A stretch of DNA of 38,311 nucleotides from contig JAKAKP010000023.1 in the NCBI GenBank assembly GCA_021813445.1, forward strand, positions 1 to 38,311, in the 5' to 3' direction. This document shows, in pieces, positions 38,266 to 38,311 of this stretch; position 1 is the first letter of the stretch, and the number at the start of each line of letters is the position of its first letter. Position numbers and translations under genes: made by a program. The stretch comes from Deltaproteobacteria bacterium (GTDB lineage: Bacteria > Desulfobacterota > Desulfobaccia > Desulfobaccales > 0-14-0-80-60-11). The notes under the pieces are model-generated. The model was not told the DNA's origin and ran no database searches. It worked only from the letters and a program-made list of their open reading frames with translations.

Positions 38266-38311
38266 CAAGCCCTTTAAAAACTTTTTGGTGATGAGAAACT
38301 GGACGAAAACA

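Overview
The window is a GC-rich bacterial chromosome segment. Several features fit a Gram-negative deltaproteobacterium-type organism (Desulfobacterota): the order mfd tail, SurA-like chaperone, asnS; the Cys-containing PAS protein; and a large C-P lyase operon. That placement is inference. No rRNA or marker gene is present to confirm it.

Layout. (1) 1-5.0 kb is core chromosome: the 3' end of mfd, a SurA-like periplasmic chaperone, asnS, and a three-gene unit of ECF sigma factor, zinc anti-sigma factor and Spy/LTxxQ protein. (2) 5.3-7.05 kb is a scarred integration site. A tRNA-Leu(CAA) with its own promoter and terminator is followed by the catalytic half of a tyrosine integrase, then by 5' and 3' fragments of two genes that look like btaB and btaA (betaine-lipid synthesis), then by a membrane-protein gene whose 3' end runs out of frame into the btaA fragment. 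(3) 7.2-13.4 kb, minus strand: a divergent MetK paralogue, an MntP/YtaF-like cation exporter, a 1017-residue P2-type ATPase carrying an HMA_2-like N-terminal domain, a protein built of seven in-register 22-residue repeats, and a small HMA_2-like protein. (4) 13.5-15.6 kb: a 52-codon ORF, two more HMA_2-like proteins, a DUF5132-like membrane protein and a PadR-type regulator. (5) 15.9-20.5 kb: a methyltransferase, phosphatidylserine decarboxylase and PHP-glycosyltransferase unit, then a small hypothetical protein and a PAS protein. (6) 20.7-24.6 kb: a PstS-like phosphate-binding protein, a hybrid histidine kinase and a 63-residue zinc ribbon. (7) 24.7-36.7 kb: a PhnF-type regulator and a complete phosphonate uptake plus C-P lyase operon (phnD, C, E-E, G, H, I, J, GNAT, K, L, M), with a TIM-barrel isomerase-like enzyme and a methyltransferase translationally coupled at its end. 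(8) 37-38.2 kb: a RelE/HigB-type toxin-antitoxin pair and an MqsA-like protein.

The unifying observation is a repeated promoter element. Hexamers like TTAACA or TTAATC recur with an 11-base period (TTAAYM-N5-TTAAYM) in eight intergenic places between 13.38 and 24.69 kb. These lie in front of the HMA_2 genes, the 52-codon ORF, padR, the lipid operon, pstS, the zinc-ribbon gene and phnF. An 11-base direct repeat is the geometry of PhoB boxes, and pstS and phn are classic Pho targets. I therefore read much of this region as a phosphate-starvation island that joins phosphate and phosphonate scavenging to lipid remodelling and to an unusual Ca2+/Mn2+-pump locus. That locus has HMA_2-like proteins, an amphipathic 22-mer repeat protein and a PacL-like membrane protein. 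This last group is the best candidate for an undescribed system; a cation or cation-phosphate membrane platform or compartment is my hypothesis, not something the sequence proves.
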